This document shows positions 1-8,604 of a DNA stretch of 64,000 bases, piece by piece; position 1 is the stretch's first letter, and every line of letters starts with the position of its first letter. The translations under genes were made by a program, and so were the position numbers. Origin of the DNA: JAJXXT01 sp963764465 (GTDB lineage Bacteria; Pseudomonadota; Alphaproteobacteria; Acetobacterales; Acetobacteraceae); NCBI GenBank assembly GCA_963764465.1, contig CAVXSO010000007.1, forward strand, positions 558,001 to 622,000, written 5' to 3'. A model generated the notes under the pieces. It searched no databases. It saw only the letters and a program-made list of their open reading frames with translations, and had not been told where the DNA came from.

Positions 1-1308
1 GCCATAGCCGATGAGGGGTGGACGACCTACCCACGTGCAAATTCGGTCCAGGTCACCCAGCCGCCTCAGGTGTCGGTCTGCATCACCCATTTCAACCGAC
101 CTGCCCTGCTAAAGCAGGCCGTGCAATCCATCCGCCTCCAGACGCATCCTAATCTGCAGATCGTGATCGTCGATGACGCGAGCACGGATCCCGAAGCAGC
201 CGTTGTCCTGGATGAGCTTGCACACTCTCTGGGCGAGAATGGTATTGTGGTTCGGCATCAAGCCAACCGCTATCTGGGGGCCGCGCGCAACACGGCTGTC
301 CGCCATGCCCGGGGTGAGTTTGTTTTCTTTCTGGATGACGACGACTACGCCCATCCACATCAGGTTGAAACGCTGGTCAGAACTGCACTGGCGACCCGAG
401 CCGACATCGTCACTTCGTTCTGCGACCGGTTCGCCGGAACCTCACCGCCCGAACCCGGACAGATATCGGCGGAACGATGGCTCATGCTGGGTAACGCACC
501 CTCGGTCGGGTTTTTCAGGAACGTCTTCGGACCGTCGGCCGCTCTGTTCCGGAGAAGCGCCCTCGAGACGCTAGGCGGATTCTCGGAGGTTAGTGGTGTC
601 GGTGCAGAGGACTGGGAACTGTTTGCGCGGGCCGCGCTCAACGGCCTCAATCTTCAGACAGTCCCGCAGGCCCTGTTCTGGTATCGGCAGACGCCGAGGA
701 GCATGTGTGCAACCGGCAGTTCGGCGGCCGACCACACCCGCGCCAGTGCGCCTTATCTCGCGCTTGTCCCAGGCGTCATCAAAAACGTTCTGGAAACTGC
801 CTTGAGCGCAGACTCCCAGCTTCAGACTTCGCGGCACGAGATCGCGGCAGAGCAGCACAAGGTTGAGGCGCTGCGATACGACGCGCAGGTACTTCGTGAG
901 TCGATCGACGCGCAGCGCGCTCGTACCGTCTCACAGATTGACGTCCTACAAGCCGAAATAGAACGGTTACGCAACTCTCATGATTGCCTGGAAGCCGATC
1001 TCGCCAGGCTGTCCGATGAAGCGACCGATCTTCGCGCAGCACGCCTCAGCCTGCTGCCTGGAGACGGAGAGACACCGCAAACGGCCGTTGACGCACTCTG
1101 GCACTCGCATTCCTGGCGTGCGACTCGCTTCGTCCGCGCATTGGCCCGCCTCAGGACCGGGCACCTTGAGGAACCCACTCCCCAGGCCCGCACCTGGGCC
1201 GAGGCCGCCCGTGTGGTTGCTACAATGCAACACTCCTCGTCATGGGAATTGGCAGCGCCTCTACGAATGCTCCGACGGCAACTGAGGCGCCTGAGAGAGA
1301 TTTTATAA
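1..1308 (+). CDS. Glycosyltransferase family 2, 5' end outside window
   Basis: The frame is open from base 1, so the gene almost certainly begins upstream; the GTG at 70 is only an internal candidate. The protein has a GT-A fold: a first strand (VSVCITHFNRP), the nucleotide-sugar motif VDDAST, the acidic metal-binding run FLDDDDY (bases about 331-351) and a downstream GAEDWELF segment typical of GT2 enzymes. The family transfers a sugar from an activated nucleotide-sugar to a polysaccharide, lipid or protein acceptor in the cytoplasm. Bases about 770-1045 encode a charged, heptad-like coiled coil. The tail carries two copies of an SxSW motif (HSHSWRATR and HSSSWELAA), known from the C-termini of many polysaccharide glycosyltransferases. 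GC content is visibly lower and codons such as ctt, aca and ata are commoner than in later genes, which suggests a surface-polysaccharide island. Sugar and acceptor cannot be told. Confidence 0.82.
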   Translation, partial: AIADEGWTTYPRANSVQVTQPPQVSVCITHFNRPALLKQAVQSIRLQTHPNLQIVIVDDASTDPEAAVVLDELAHSLGENGIVVRHQANRYLGAARNTAVRHARGEFVFFLDDDDYAHPHQVETLVRTALATRADIVTSFCDRFAGTSPPEPGQISAERWLMLGNAPSVGFFRNVFGPSAALFRRSALETLGGFSEVSGVGAEDWELFARAALNGLNLQTVPQALFWYRQTPRSMCATGSSAADHTRASAPYLALVPGVIKNVLETALSADSQLQTSRHEIAAEQHKVEALRYDAQVLRESIDAQRARTVSQIDVLQAEIERLRNSHDCLEADLARLSDEATDLRAARLSLLPGDGETPQTAVDALWHSHSWRATRFVRALARLRTGHLEEPTPQARTWAEAARVVATMQHSSSWELAAPLRMLRRQLRRLREIL

Positions 1309-1578
1309 GAGCCAGAACCTGGCAGACTTTCGTACCCGCGGACCTCTTCGGCTTTTTTGCCTTACTGCGCGTTGGGGGCTGACAACCAAAGCCGCTGCCG
1401 CTCTCCATCGTTCCATAGCCTGCCGTCCAGTTTTGCGCTCCGCAGAGCGGCGTGAGATCCCACTTGCAGTCAGCACGCAATGGGGACACAGCTGCGACGC
1501 AGACCGCAAGAAACTGCTAGAAATCTGCTATTTTTTTTGCCGCCCAGAGGCGCTTCCCTCACCCGGCACCATCGCGCC
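1309..1578. other. Intergenic region between convergent genes
   Basis: These 270 bases separate the glycosyltransferase stop from the protease stop. A perfect 5-bp hairpin (GCCAG, loop AAC, CTGGC) lies at 1311-1323, directly after the glycosyltransferase stop, but no T-run follows, so it is at best a weak terminator. An eight-T run lies near 1532-1540, preceded only by a loose 5-bp GCAGA/TCTGC pairing with a 20-base loop. I see no convincing gene; the open frames here have no recognisable product. Confidence 0.4.
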
Positions 1579-3267
1579 CTACGGGTACGCGACCACCAGC
1601 ACCACGGATGTCAGTTCTTTCTGGTACAGTGTCTCCGGCAGCATCGGCGCATCGACGCTCTGCGACACGGTCATCGCGCCGCGATGCATCAGCGCCAGCA
1701 CGCGCGACGCCTTGATGGCGATGCTCATCGCGGCACCACCCTCGTCGGCGATGGCCGGGATTCGCCCCTGCTGCAGCAGCAAATCGGAAATGATGCCCAG
1801 CAGGTGGCCCTGCAGGTCGAAGACGGGGCTGCCGGAATTGCCGGGCCGGATCGCCGCTGTGAGCTGGAAGGTGGCGGGGTCGTCGCGCAGCCCGTCCGTG
1901 CGCGCGACCAGACCAGGGGTCAGGTTCGGCCGCCGGCTGCCAAACACGTCCACCACGGGATAGCCCATGACGATGATCTGCCGCCCCGCGACCGGTGTGA
2001 TGAGTGCCGAGAGCGGCACGCCGGCGGTGGCGGGGAATGGCCGGTCCAGGCGCAGCAGCGCCAGGTCGTCGGTCGGCGAGACGGCGGTGATGGTGGCATG
2101 GCGCACATAGCCGCCACCGTTGCGCACCGCGACCGAGCGCGCGCCGGTGATCACGTGATGGTTGGTGACGATCCAGACGCCATCCAGCACGACGCCGGAG
2201 CCCGCGCGCAGCGCCACCCCCGGCGCGGGCGGCAGGCTCTGCGGATGGTCGAGCAACGCCGGCTCCGCCGAAGGCGGGACGGATGGTGCGTCCGGGACCG
2301 GGCGCGGCGTGAGATTGCGGATCGACGGGTTGTTGAGGGCGAGGTTCTGGGGCGGCGGCTCGCGCAGCGGCAGCGTTGGCGCATTGGGCGGCGGTGACGG
2401 CGGCGACGGCTGCGCCAGGGCGGGGGGTGACGGGCGCGGGAGTGGCGCAGTCGGCTGCGTCGGCCAGGATTCCGATGCGGTAGGCGGCGCTGGGACCGCC
2501 GGCCAGGTCGTGGCGACTTGAGGCGGCGGGACCCGCGGCGCCGCGATTTCAGGTGCCGCCGTCTGGGGTGCCGCCGTCTGGGGTGCCGCCGTCTGGGGTG
2601 CCGCCGTCTGGGGTGCCGTCTGGGGTGCCGTCTGGGGTGCCGGCATCGGGGGCGCAGGGAGCTGCGGCGCTGGGAAGCGGGATGCGTCGCTTAGCGGAGC
2701 CATGGTCCGTGGCAGCGGAGCCTGCGGCGCCGGGAACGGCGGCACGGGCGGGGCCGCGCGCCAAGCGGTATCCGGGGCGGCATCCCCGCCTTCACGCGAC
2801 GGGAAGCGCGCGTTCAGGCGGCCGAGGTTGCGCGCAATCGCCGGGTTGCCTGGCGCCAGCGCCAGCGCCTGGCGGAACTCCTGCCGCGCCGCGGCGATGT
2901 CGCCGAGCCGCTCCTCAGCGCGGCCGCGCAGATTGTGCGCCAGCGGGTCCATCGGCGCGAGCCGTACCGCCGTGTCTGCCTCATCCAGCGCCGTCCGCGG
3001 ATCGCCGACCCGCAGCAGCACGAAGCCACGATCCACATGGGCGGCGGCAAGCGACGGGTCGGCTGTCAGCGCCGCGTCGAAATCCGCGAGCGCGCCCTGC
3101 CAGTCGCCCTGCCGCGCCAGCATAACGCCATGGTGGACATAGGAGTCGGCGGCCCCGTTCCACGGCTCGGCACTCGCTTGCGGGGCGGAAAGCGCCAGCG
3201 CTCCCGCCAGCCAACCGGCCGACGCCAAGCATAGCAACGCGGGCCACGCGAAAGCCGACCGCACCAT
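1579..3267 (-). CDS. Secreted TPR and trypsin-like serine protease
   Basis: 562 residues from the ATG at 3267, which has GGGGAG about 6 bases upstream; the frame extends further but without family resemblance. Residues 1-33 look like a Sec signal peptide ending ASA. Residues about 43-155 hold three TPR units. Residues about 165-350 are a Pro/Ala/Gln-rich linker. Residues about 352-535 are a trypsin-like (HtrA-type S1) domain with His371 in VTNHHVI, Asp401 in PTDDLAL and Ser478 in GNSGSPVF, so the triad is complete. No PDZ domain is visible, unlike HtrA/DegP. I infer a periplasmic or surface protease whose TPRs recruit partners and whose linker spans a gap. It stands alone, convergent with the glycosyltransferase gene. 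The linker contains a DNA minisatellite listed separately. Confidence 0.85.
   Translation of the reverse strand: MVRSAFAWPALLCLASAGWLAGALALSAPQASAEPWNGAADSYVHHGVMLARQGDWQGALADFDAALTADPSLAAAHVDRGFVLLRVGDPRTALDEADTAVRLAPMDPLAHNLRGRAEERLGDIAAARQEFRQALALAPGNPAIARNLGRLNARFPSREGGDAAPDTAWRAAPPVPPFPAPQAPLPRTMAPLSDASRFPAPQLPAPPMPAPQTAPQTAPQTAAPQTAAPQTAAPQTAAPEIAAPRVPPPQVATTWPAVPAPPTASESWPTQPTAPLPRPSPPALAQPSPPSPPPNAPTLPLREPPPQNLALNNPSIRNLTPRPVPDAPSVPPSAEPALLDHPQSLPPAPGVALRAGSGVVLDGVWIVTNHHVITGARSVAVRNGGGYVRHATITAVSPTDDLALLRLDRPFPATAGVPLSALITPVAGRQIIVMGYPVVDVFGSRRPNLTPGLVARTDGLRDDPATFQLTAAIRPGNSGSPVFDLQGHLLGIISDLLLQQGRIPAIADEGGAAMSIAIKASRVLALMHRGAMTVSQSVDAPMLPETLYQKELTSVVLVVAYP
2552..2635. repeat. 15-bp/12-bp minisatellite in the protease linker
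   Basis: Four perfect copies of GGTGCCGCCGTCTGG run from 2552 to 2611, followed by two copies of the 3-bp-shorter GGTGCCGTCTGG at 2612-2635. Read on the minus strand they encode Ala/Pro/Gln/Thr-rich units (APQTA with or without one extra Ala). Both unit lengths keep frame, so copy-number change would lengthen or shorten the linker without breaking the protease. Confidence 0.93.
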
Positions 3268-3722
3268 GCGCTCCCCGGTCCCAAGAAAAAGACCGCTAGC
3301 ACAAAGTATTGCACGAAATCGCAACGGAGTCTTCCCCGTCCAGGCAACGAAGCGTTGCGCGAAATGCCTGCGGAACGGCTGGGCGGCGTCATTTCGCGCC
3401 GCAAGCCCGCAGTTGGGGCGAAGACCGTCGCGCGCCGCGACCGCCCATCTCTCACCGCCACGGGGGAATGCCACGATCCGATGGTCGTCCGTCCCCGTCA
3501 CGCTGGCATCCCTCCATCACGCCATGGGCCGGCCATTCTTGCTCCCGGGAAATGAACGAGGATTTCGCAGCCAGCCCGGCGAGCGGCGCGGAACGCGGTT
3601 GGCCAGGCGCCCGCCGTTCACCATGTCCACAAGGATGACGACGGCCGCGCGCGGCGGGGTGGCCGAGGCCAGCCCCGACGCCGGTCCCTTGCCATCGCGT
3701 TTCAACGTCCAGGAGGGCCACC
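3268..3722. other. Divergent intergenic region upstream of fumC
   Basis: These 455 bases lie between the protease start (minus strand) and fumC. I see the fumC ribosome-binding site (AGGAGG, ending about 6 bases before the ATG at 3723) and a single GANTC site (GAGTC, 3327-3331). Short open frames on the plus strand have no recognisable product and run into fumC out of frame. No tRNA or riboswitch was recognised. Promoters for both flanking genes must lie here, but I cannot place them. Confidence 0.5.
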
Positions 3723-5183
3723 ATGGCCGAAGATGCGATACAGCACCCGGAATTGACGGATCTCCCGGTCGGCCTCGATGCGACCGGCATGCGCCGGGAG
3801 TTCGACAGCATGGGCGAGGTCGACGTTCCCGCCCACCGCTACTGGGGCGCCCAGACGCAGCGCGCGCTGCAGCATTTCTCGATCGGGCAGGACCGCATGC
3901 CGGTCGAGGTCTATCGCGCCTACGGCGTGGTCAAGAAGGCCGCCGCTCTCGTCAACGCAGAACTCGGCCGCCTGCCGCGCTGGAAGGCCGATGCCATCGT
4001 GCGCGCCGCGGAGGAGGCGATAGCGGGCAAACTCGACGCGCATTTCCCGCTCCATGTCTGGCAGACAGGCTCCGGCACGCAGACGAACATGAACGTCAAC
4101 GAGGTGCTGTCCAACCGCGCCATCCAGCTGCTCGGAGGCGAGCCCGGTACGCAGCGTCCGGTCGGGCCAAACGACGACGTCAACATGAGCCAGTCATCCA
4201 ACGACAGCTTCCCGACCGCGATGCATATCGCGGCAATCGGCATTCTCGACGACAACCTGTTGCCGGAGCTCGACCGGCTGGCCGCCGTCATCGAAACAAA
4301 AGCGCGGGGCTGGATGGACGTCGTCAAGGTGGGCCGCACGCATCTCGAGGACGCGACGCCACTTTCGGTGGGGCAGGAATGGTCCGGCTGGGCGGCGCAG
4401 CTGCGCGCCTGCATCGCCGAAATCGAACACAGCCGCGGCGGGCTTTACGAGTTGGCACTGGGCGGCACCGCGGTCGGCACCGGGCTCAACGCGCCGACGG
4501 GATTCTCGAAGGCGGCGGCCGCGAAGATCGCCGAGTTGACCGGCAAGCCGTTCGTTACCGCGCCGAACAAATTCATGGCGCAGGGTTCGCTCGATGCCAT
4601 GGTCCGCGCCTCCGCGGCCCTGCGCGGGCTCGCGGTCGCGCTGATGAAGATCGCCAACGACATGCGCTGGCTCGCCTCCGGCCCGCGCTGCGGTCTGGGC
4701 GAACTGAAGCTGCCGGCGAACGAACCCGGCTCCTCGATCATGCCAGGCAAGGTCAACCCGACGCAGTGCGAGGCGGTGGCGATGATTGCGATCCAGGTGA
4801 TCGGCGAGGACACCGCGATCGCGCTGGCCGGCAGCCAGGGTAATCTCGAACTCAACACGATGCGCCCGCTGATCATCGGCAATTTCCTGCACTCGGCGAT
4901 AATCCTGGCCGAGGGCTGCGAGAAATTCCGCCTCTATTCGGTGGAGGGCACGGAGCTCGATCGCTCCCGGATTCAGGCCTATCTCGACAACAGCCTCATG
5001 CTTGTCACCGCGCTGGCGCCGGTGATCGGCTATCAGAGCGCAGCTCACATCGCCGAGGACGCGATGGCGACCGGTTCGACACTGAAGGCCGCGGCGCTGC
5101 GATCCGGCAAGGTCACGGAGGAACAGTACGACCGCATCATCGTGCCCGCGGCGATGATCGGCGACGGCGTCTCTGGCGCATGA
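3723..5183 (+). CDS. fumC: Class II fumarate hydratase
   Basis: 486 residues, close to the usual length of about 465 plus a short N-terminal extension. The start has a strong AGGAGG ribosome-binding site. It catalyses reversible hydration of fumarate to (S)-malate in the TCA cycle as a cytoplasmic homotetramer without an iron-sulphur cluster. Visible family motifs are SGTQTNMNVNE, NDDVNMSQSSND, GRTHLEDATPLSVGQE and the fumarase/aspartase signature GSSIMPGKVNPTQCEA, which carries the mobile active-site loop. The short gap to the next, convergent gene (18 bp) leaves little room for a separate terminator. The identification is secure; aspartase is excluded by overall similarity to FumC around the N-terminal VPAHRYWGAQTQR segment. 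Confidence 0.97.
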   Translation: MAEDAIQHPELTDLPVGLDATGMRREFDSMGEVDVPAHRYWGAQTQRALQHFSIGQDRMPVEVYRAYGVVKKAAALVNAELGRLPRWKADAIVRAAEEAIAGKLDAHFPLHVWQTGSGTQTNMNVNEVLSNRAIQLLGGEPGTQRPVGPNDDVNMSQSSNDSFPTAMHIAAIGILDDNLLPELDRLAAVIETKARGWMDVVKVGRTHLEDATPLSVGQEWSGWAAQLRACIAEIEHSRGGLYELALGGTAVGTGLNAPTGFSKAAAAKIAELTGKPFVTAPNKFMAQGSLDAMVRASAALRGLAVALMKIANDMRWLASGPRCGLGELKLPANEPGSSIMPGKVNPTQCEAVAMIAIQVIGEDTAIALAGSQGNLELNTMRPLIIGNFLHSAIILAEGCEKFRLYSVEGTELDRSRIQAYLDNSLMLVTALAPVIGYQSAAHIAEDAMATGSTLKAAALRSGKVTEEQYDRIIVPAAMIGDGVSGA

Positions 5184-5201
5184 GCGGCGAGGCGCGTGCG
5201 G

Positions 5202-6131
5202 CTACGGCGCAATGAAGACGCGGCGGGATGCGTAGGAGATATAGACACGGTAGCGGCGAAACAGGTTTTCACCGATCAGCATTGAAACGCCGGCGCTCGG
5301 AAGCGGCTGGACAGTCATCGCCGGGTTGGCAAAGGCAAGCCCGCCGATTACGAGTTGATGGAAGCGGTGAACACGGATGATCATCCCGCTCTTGTTGACC
5401 CCGTTCACGCGCACGGTCTGGTCGGCACCCAGCGCGGCGTCATCCACGCCCACCGCATGCGCCGTCTCGGGCGAGACCGTGGAATTCGTGTCCCCGGTGT
5501 CGAACATCGCCGCGACCGGAAGGCCGTCGAGCCGCACCCAGACGAGCAGGTTGTCATGCACTAACGCGCCTTGCACCGTCGGTGGCGCGGCCGCGCGACC
5601 AGCCCATGGCGGGCCGCCATGCGGGCAATCCCGCGCCTGCATGAGCACGATGCGCTGATGCGGCAGGTCGAGATCAAGATCGTAGCGCGCCAGCACATCG
5701 AGACCGAGAATCCCCGCCGCAATCTGGAACGCCGGGTTGACCGCGCCGTCGGAAGCCCGCGGCACCACGGGGATAGGTGCCGGATGGACCGTGACACCGC
5801 CGAAAGCGATCTCCTCCACCGTCATCGGGTGCGCGGTCGTCATGCCACCGCTCACGCCGTTGATCTGGTAGATGTAGCGGTCGTCGGGACGCAGGTGCAG
5901 CGTTTCAGCTGTCGTGTCCGTGAGCGCGGTATGCTGCGCACCGGTATCGATGATCATCGGCACGACGTGCCCATCGATCGTGACATCGGCGATCGGTACA
6001 CCGTTGACGAAGCGCACATCGATCTCGCCCTTGCGAACGAAGGCACAGGCGTTGCTGCTCCCCGGCGGATCGGCGGCGCAGGCGGCGAGGCTGATGAGAA
6101 GGCACGCAGCGGCCAGGCAACGCCCGATCAC
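5202..6131 (-). CDS. Retropepsin-like aspartic protease lipoprotein
   Basis: 309 residues from the GTG at 6131, which overlaps the tadA stop as GTGA; an upstream in-frame start at 6173 would lie inside tadA. The N-terminus is a short hydrophobic stretch ending in the lipobox LAAC (Cys about 18), so a membrane-anchored periplasmic lipoprotein is predicted. Two retropepsin motifs are present in one chain: IIDTGAQHT (Asp about 62) and MFDTGDTNS (Asp about 211). The chain could therefore form a pseudo-dimeric active site by itself, whereas many bacterial retropepsin-like proteins have one motif and dimerise. The substrate is unknown. Translational coupling to tadA is likely from the overlap, but a functional link is not evident. 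Confidence 0.8.
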   Translation of the reverse strand: MIGRCLAAACLLISLAACAADPPGSSNACAFVRKGEIDVRFVNGVPIADVTIDGHVVPMIIDTGAQHTALTDTTAETLHLRPDDRYIYQINGVSGGMTTAHPMTVEEIAFGGVTVHPAPIPVVPRASDGAVNPAFQIAAGILGLDVLARYDLDLDLPHQRIVLMQARDCPHGGPPWAGRAAAPPTVQGALVHDNLLVWVRLDGLPVAAMFDTGDTNSTVSPETAHAVGVDDAALGADQTVRVNGVNKSGMIIRVHRFHQLVIGGLAFANPAMTVQPLPSAGVSMLIGENLFRRYRVYISYASRRVFIAP

Positions 6132-6580
6132 GCCCGCAGGTCCCTGAAGAAGTCCTGCAGCAGCTCCCCGCATTCCGCCTCACGGACGCCGCCCACCACT
6201 TCCGGCACATGCAGGCAGCCCGGGGCGGCGAAGACCCGCGCGCCGTGCTCCACGCCGCCGCCCTTGGGGTCGTAGGCGCCGAAGACCAGGCGCCGGATGC
6301 GGAAATGCACGGCCGCCCCTGCGCACATCGCGCAGGGTTCCAGCGTCACGTAGACGTCGCAGCCGGTAAGCCGCCCGCCGGTTGCCCGCGCGGCCGCACG
6401 CATGGCCAGGAGTTCGGCATGGGCGGAGGGGTCGCAAGCCGCCTCCACCTCGTTTCCCGCGGCCGCCAGTACCGCGCCGTCCGGCCCGATCACGACCGCA
6501 CCCACCGGCACCTCGCCGCGCTCGGCGGCCGCCTTCGCCTGTGCCAGGGCCGCCGCCATCCCGCCGCTTGCCGAACTCAT
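6128..6580 (-). CDS. tadA: tRNA-specific adenosine deaminase
   Basis: 150 residues, the normal length for TadA. It deaminates adenosine 34 of tRNA-Arg(ACG) to inosine, allowing wobble decoding. The zinc site is intact: HAE at residues 54-56 (His ligand and catalytic Glu) and PCAMC at 82-86 (two Cys ligands). The ATG at 6580 precedes the family-typical N-terminus (MAAALAQAKAAAERGEVPVG). Its stop overlaps the GTG start of the aspartic-protease lipoprotein. It is divergent from the puuD-like gene, with only 23 bp between the two starts, so promoters must overlap coding sequence. Confidence 0.96.
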   Translation of the reverse strand: MSSASGGMAAALAQAKAAAERGEVPVGAVVIGPDGAVLAAAGNEVEAACDPSAHAELLAMRAAARATGGRLTGCDVYVTLEPCAMCAGAAVHFRIRRLVFGAYDPKGGGVEHGARVFAAPGCLHVPEVVGGVREAECGELLQDFFRDLRA

Positions 6581-6603
6581 GGGCGCGAGCGTAGCAACCG
6601 GAG

Positions 6604-7320
6604 ATGGCCCGTACCAACCCGCCCACGATCGGCATCACCCTCGATTCCGAGGAACCCGGTGGCTATTCGAAATACCCCTGGTATGCGTTGCGCCAGAACT
6701 ACGCCGCGGCCGTCGCCGCGGCCGGCGGGCTGCCGCTGGCACTGCCGCACCTGCCGGACCTCGCCCAGGCGATGCTCGACCGGGTTGATGCGCTGGTCAT
6801 CACCGGCGGCGCCTTCGACGTGGCCCCGGAACTCTACGGCGACAACACCATGCACGCGGCAACCACGCTGAAGAGCGCGCGCACCGCCGCCGAGATGGCG
6901 CTGCTGCGCGGCGCGCTCGAGCGCGACATGCCGGTGCTGGGAATTTGCGGCGGCGAGCAGCTGCTGGCCGTGGGCCTGGGCGGCACGCTGATCCAGCACA
7001 TTCCGGACGCGATCACGAACGCGCTCGCCCATGAACAGCCGAACCCCCGCCACCAGCCAGGGCACGAGGTGGCGATTACGCCGGGCACGCGGCTGGCCGC
7101 GATCACCGGCGCCTCCACGCTCGCGGTGAACTCCGCGCACCACCAGGCCGTGCGCACGCCAGGCACCGCGCGGGTCAACGCCGTCGCACCGGACGGCGTG
7201 ATCGAGGGGATCGAGGATTCCGCCCGGCGCTTCTGCATCGGCGTGCAATGGCACCCCGAGTTTCTCATCACTGCGGCCGATCGCCGCCTTTTCGATGCCC
7301 TCGTCGCCGCCTGCGCCTGA
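6604..7320 (+). CDS. Gamma-glutamyl-GABA hydrolase family protein (class I amidotransferase, peptidase C26)
   Basis: 238 residues. The fold is a class I glutamine amidotransferase, with the nucleophile Cys115 in GICGGEQLLA and the His of the QWHPE motif near the C-terminus. The family includes PuuD, which hydrolyses gamma-glutamyl-GABA in putrescine breakdown, and related gamma-glutamyl hydrolases. No other putrescine genes lie nearby, so the substrate is not certain. The last 26 bases overlap the start of rluB in another frame, so the two are probably co-transcribed and coupled. Confidence 0.85.
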   Translation: MARTNPPTIGITLDSEEPGGYSKYPWYALRQNYAAAVAAAGGLPLALPHLPDLAQAMLDRVDALVITGGAFDVAPELYGDNTMHAATTLKSARTAAEMALLRGALERDMPVLGICGGEQLLAVGLGGTLIQHIPDAITNALAHEQPNPRHQPGHEVAITPGTRLAAITGASTLAVNSAHHQAVRTPGTARVNAVAPDGVIEGIEDSARRFCIGVQWHPEFLITAADRRLFDALVAACA

Positions 7321-8035
7321 GGCGCCCGATCGCGGCGAGCGGATCGCGAAATTCCTCGCCCGCGCGGGCGTCGCCTCGCGCCGCGACGCGGAGCAGATGA
7401 TCGCGGCAGGGCGGGTGATGCTCAACGGCGCGCGCGTCACCCATCCCGCGACCTTCGTGACACCCGCCGATACGGTGCTGGTCGACGGCAAGCTTGCCAG
7501 CGCCGAGCGCACGCGGCTGTTCCGCTACCACAAGCCGGTGGGGCTGGTGACGACCCACCGCGACCCGCAAGGCCGGCCCACCGTGTTCGAGCGGTTGCCG
7601 CCGGGCCTGCCGCGCCTGGTCTCCGTGGGGCGACTCGACCTCAACAGCGAGGGTTTGTTGCTTCTTACCAACGATGGCGAGCTGGCGCGGCGGCTGGAAC
7701 TGCCGGCGAACGCCTGGCTCCGCCGCTACCGCATACGGGTGCACGGCAGGCCGGAACCCGCGGCGCTGGCGAAGCTCGCGCGCGGCGTCACCGTCGATGG
7801 CGTCGTCTACGGGCCGATCGAGGCGGTGGTGGACGCGACCAAGGGCGACAATTCCTGGCTCAGCATCACGCTGCGCGAGGGGCGCAACCGCGAGATCCGC
7901 CGCGTGATGACGCATCTGGGCTTTCGTGTCAGCCGTCTGATCCGCCTCGCCTACGGGCCATTCCAGCTCGGCACGCTGCCACGCGGCGCGGTCGCGGAGG
8001 TGCCGCCCAAGGTGCTCCGGGAACAACTCGGCTGA
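7295..8035 (+). CDS. rluB: 23S rRNA pseudouridine synthase, RsuA/RluB family
   Basis: 246 residues. An N-terminal S4 RNA-binding domain (residues about 17-65, beginning IAKFLARAGVASRR) is followed by the RsuA-family catalytic domain with Asp115 in GRLDLNSEGLLLLTND, which attacks the uridine. RluB modifies U2605 of 23S rRNA in E. coli; the assignment to RluB rather than RsuA or RluE rests on general similarity and is less sure than the family. It starts inside the 3' end of the puuD-like gene and its stop touches rsmD (TGATG), so it lies in a tightly coupled trio ending in two rRNA modification enzymes. Confidence 0.9.
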   Translation: MPSSPPAPEAPDRGERIAKFLARAGVASRRDAEQMIAAGRVMLNGARVTHPATFVTPADTVLVDGKLASAERTRLFRYHKPVGLVTTHRDPQGRPTVFERLPPGLPRLVSVGRLDLNSEGLLLLTNDGELARRLELPANAWLRRYRIRVHGRPEPAALAKLARGVTVDGVVYGPIEAVVDATKGDNSWLSITLREGRNREIRRVMTHLGFRVSRLIRLAYGPFQLGTLPRGAVAEVPPKVLREQLG

Positions 8036-8604
8036 TGCGCATCGTCGCCGGGCGCTGGCGCGGGCGCAGCCTCGCCGCCCCGGCGGGAACGGCGACGCGC
8101 CCAACCTCGGACCGCGCCCGCCAGGCGATCTTCGACCGCCTTGCCCACGCGCCATGGGCCGCGGGGGCGTTGCACGGTGCCTCGGTGCTGGATGCCTTCG
8201 CGGGCACCGGCGCGATGGGGCTCGAGGCGCTGTCACGCGGCGCGGCGCGCGCCTGGTTCATGGAGACAGATGCGGCGGCGCGGCGTGTGCTCGCGGCCAA
8301 CATCGCGGCCTGCCGTGCCGAAGCCGCAACGATCGTCGGCGCGGATGCGACGCGCCCGCCGCACGGGCATGCATGCACGCTGGTCATCCTCGACCCGCCC
8401 TATCGCGAGGGGCTGGTCCCGGCGGCCCTTTCGGCGCTGCGGAAGGCCGGTTGGATCGCACCGGGGGCGCTCCTGGTCTGCGAGACGGCACGCGACGAGG
8501 CCCTGGACCTGGAGACGCTGCATCCAGGCGAGCCGCTTGCGACCGCCGAGCATGGCGCCGCGCGCGTCACCTTTCTTCGCGAAACAGCCGCCCCCAGCCC
8601 GTGA
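8035..8604 (+). CDS. rsmD: 16S rRNA (guanine-966-N2)-methyltransferase
   Basis: 189 residues, the usual RsmD length. It methylates G966 of 16S rRNA using S-adenosylmethionine. The SAM-binding motif is LDAFAGTGAMGLEALSRG (residues about 52-69) and the catalytic motif is LDPPYREG (Asp119/120-Pro-Pro-Tyr). The N-terminus MRIVAGRWRGRSLAAP is characteristic. It overlaps the rluB stop by one base. Its 3' end overlaps the convergent arylmalonate-decarboxylase-like gene by 38 bp. Confidence 0.95.
   Translation: MRIVAGRWRGRSLAAPAGTATRPTSDRARQAIFDRLAHAPWAAGALHGASVLDAFAGTGAMGLEALSRGAARAWFMETDAAARRVLAANIAACRAEAATIVGADATRPPHGHACTLVILDPPYREGLVPAALSALRKAGWIAPGALLVCETARDEALDLETLHPGEPLATAEHGAARVTFLRETAAPSP

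Noticed and set aside
1500..1540. Intrinsic terminator before the eight-T run
   Set aside because: Only a 5-bp GCAGA/TCTGC pairing with a 20-base loop precedes it; too weak to call.
2552..2635. Regular 15-bp repeats as a CRISPR-like array
   Set aside because: The units are directly adjacent with no spacers, too short, and translate into the protease linker.
3268..3722. Small genes in the region upstream of fumC
   Set aside because: Short plus-strand frames lack ribosome-binding sites and recognisable products, and one is only an out-of-frame extension into fumC.
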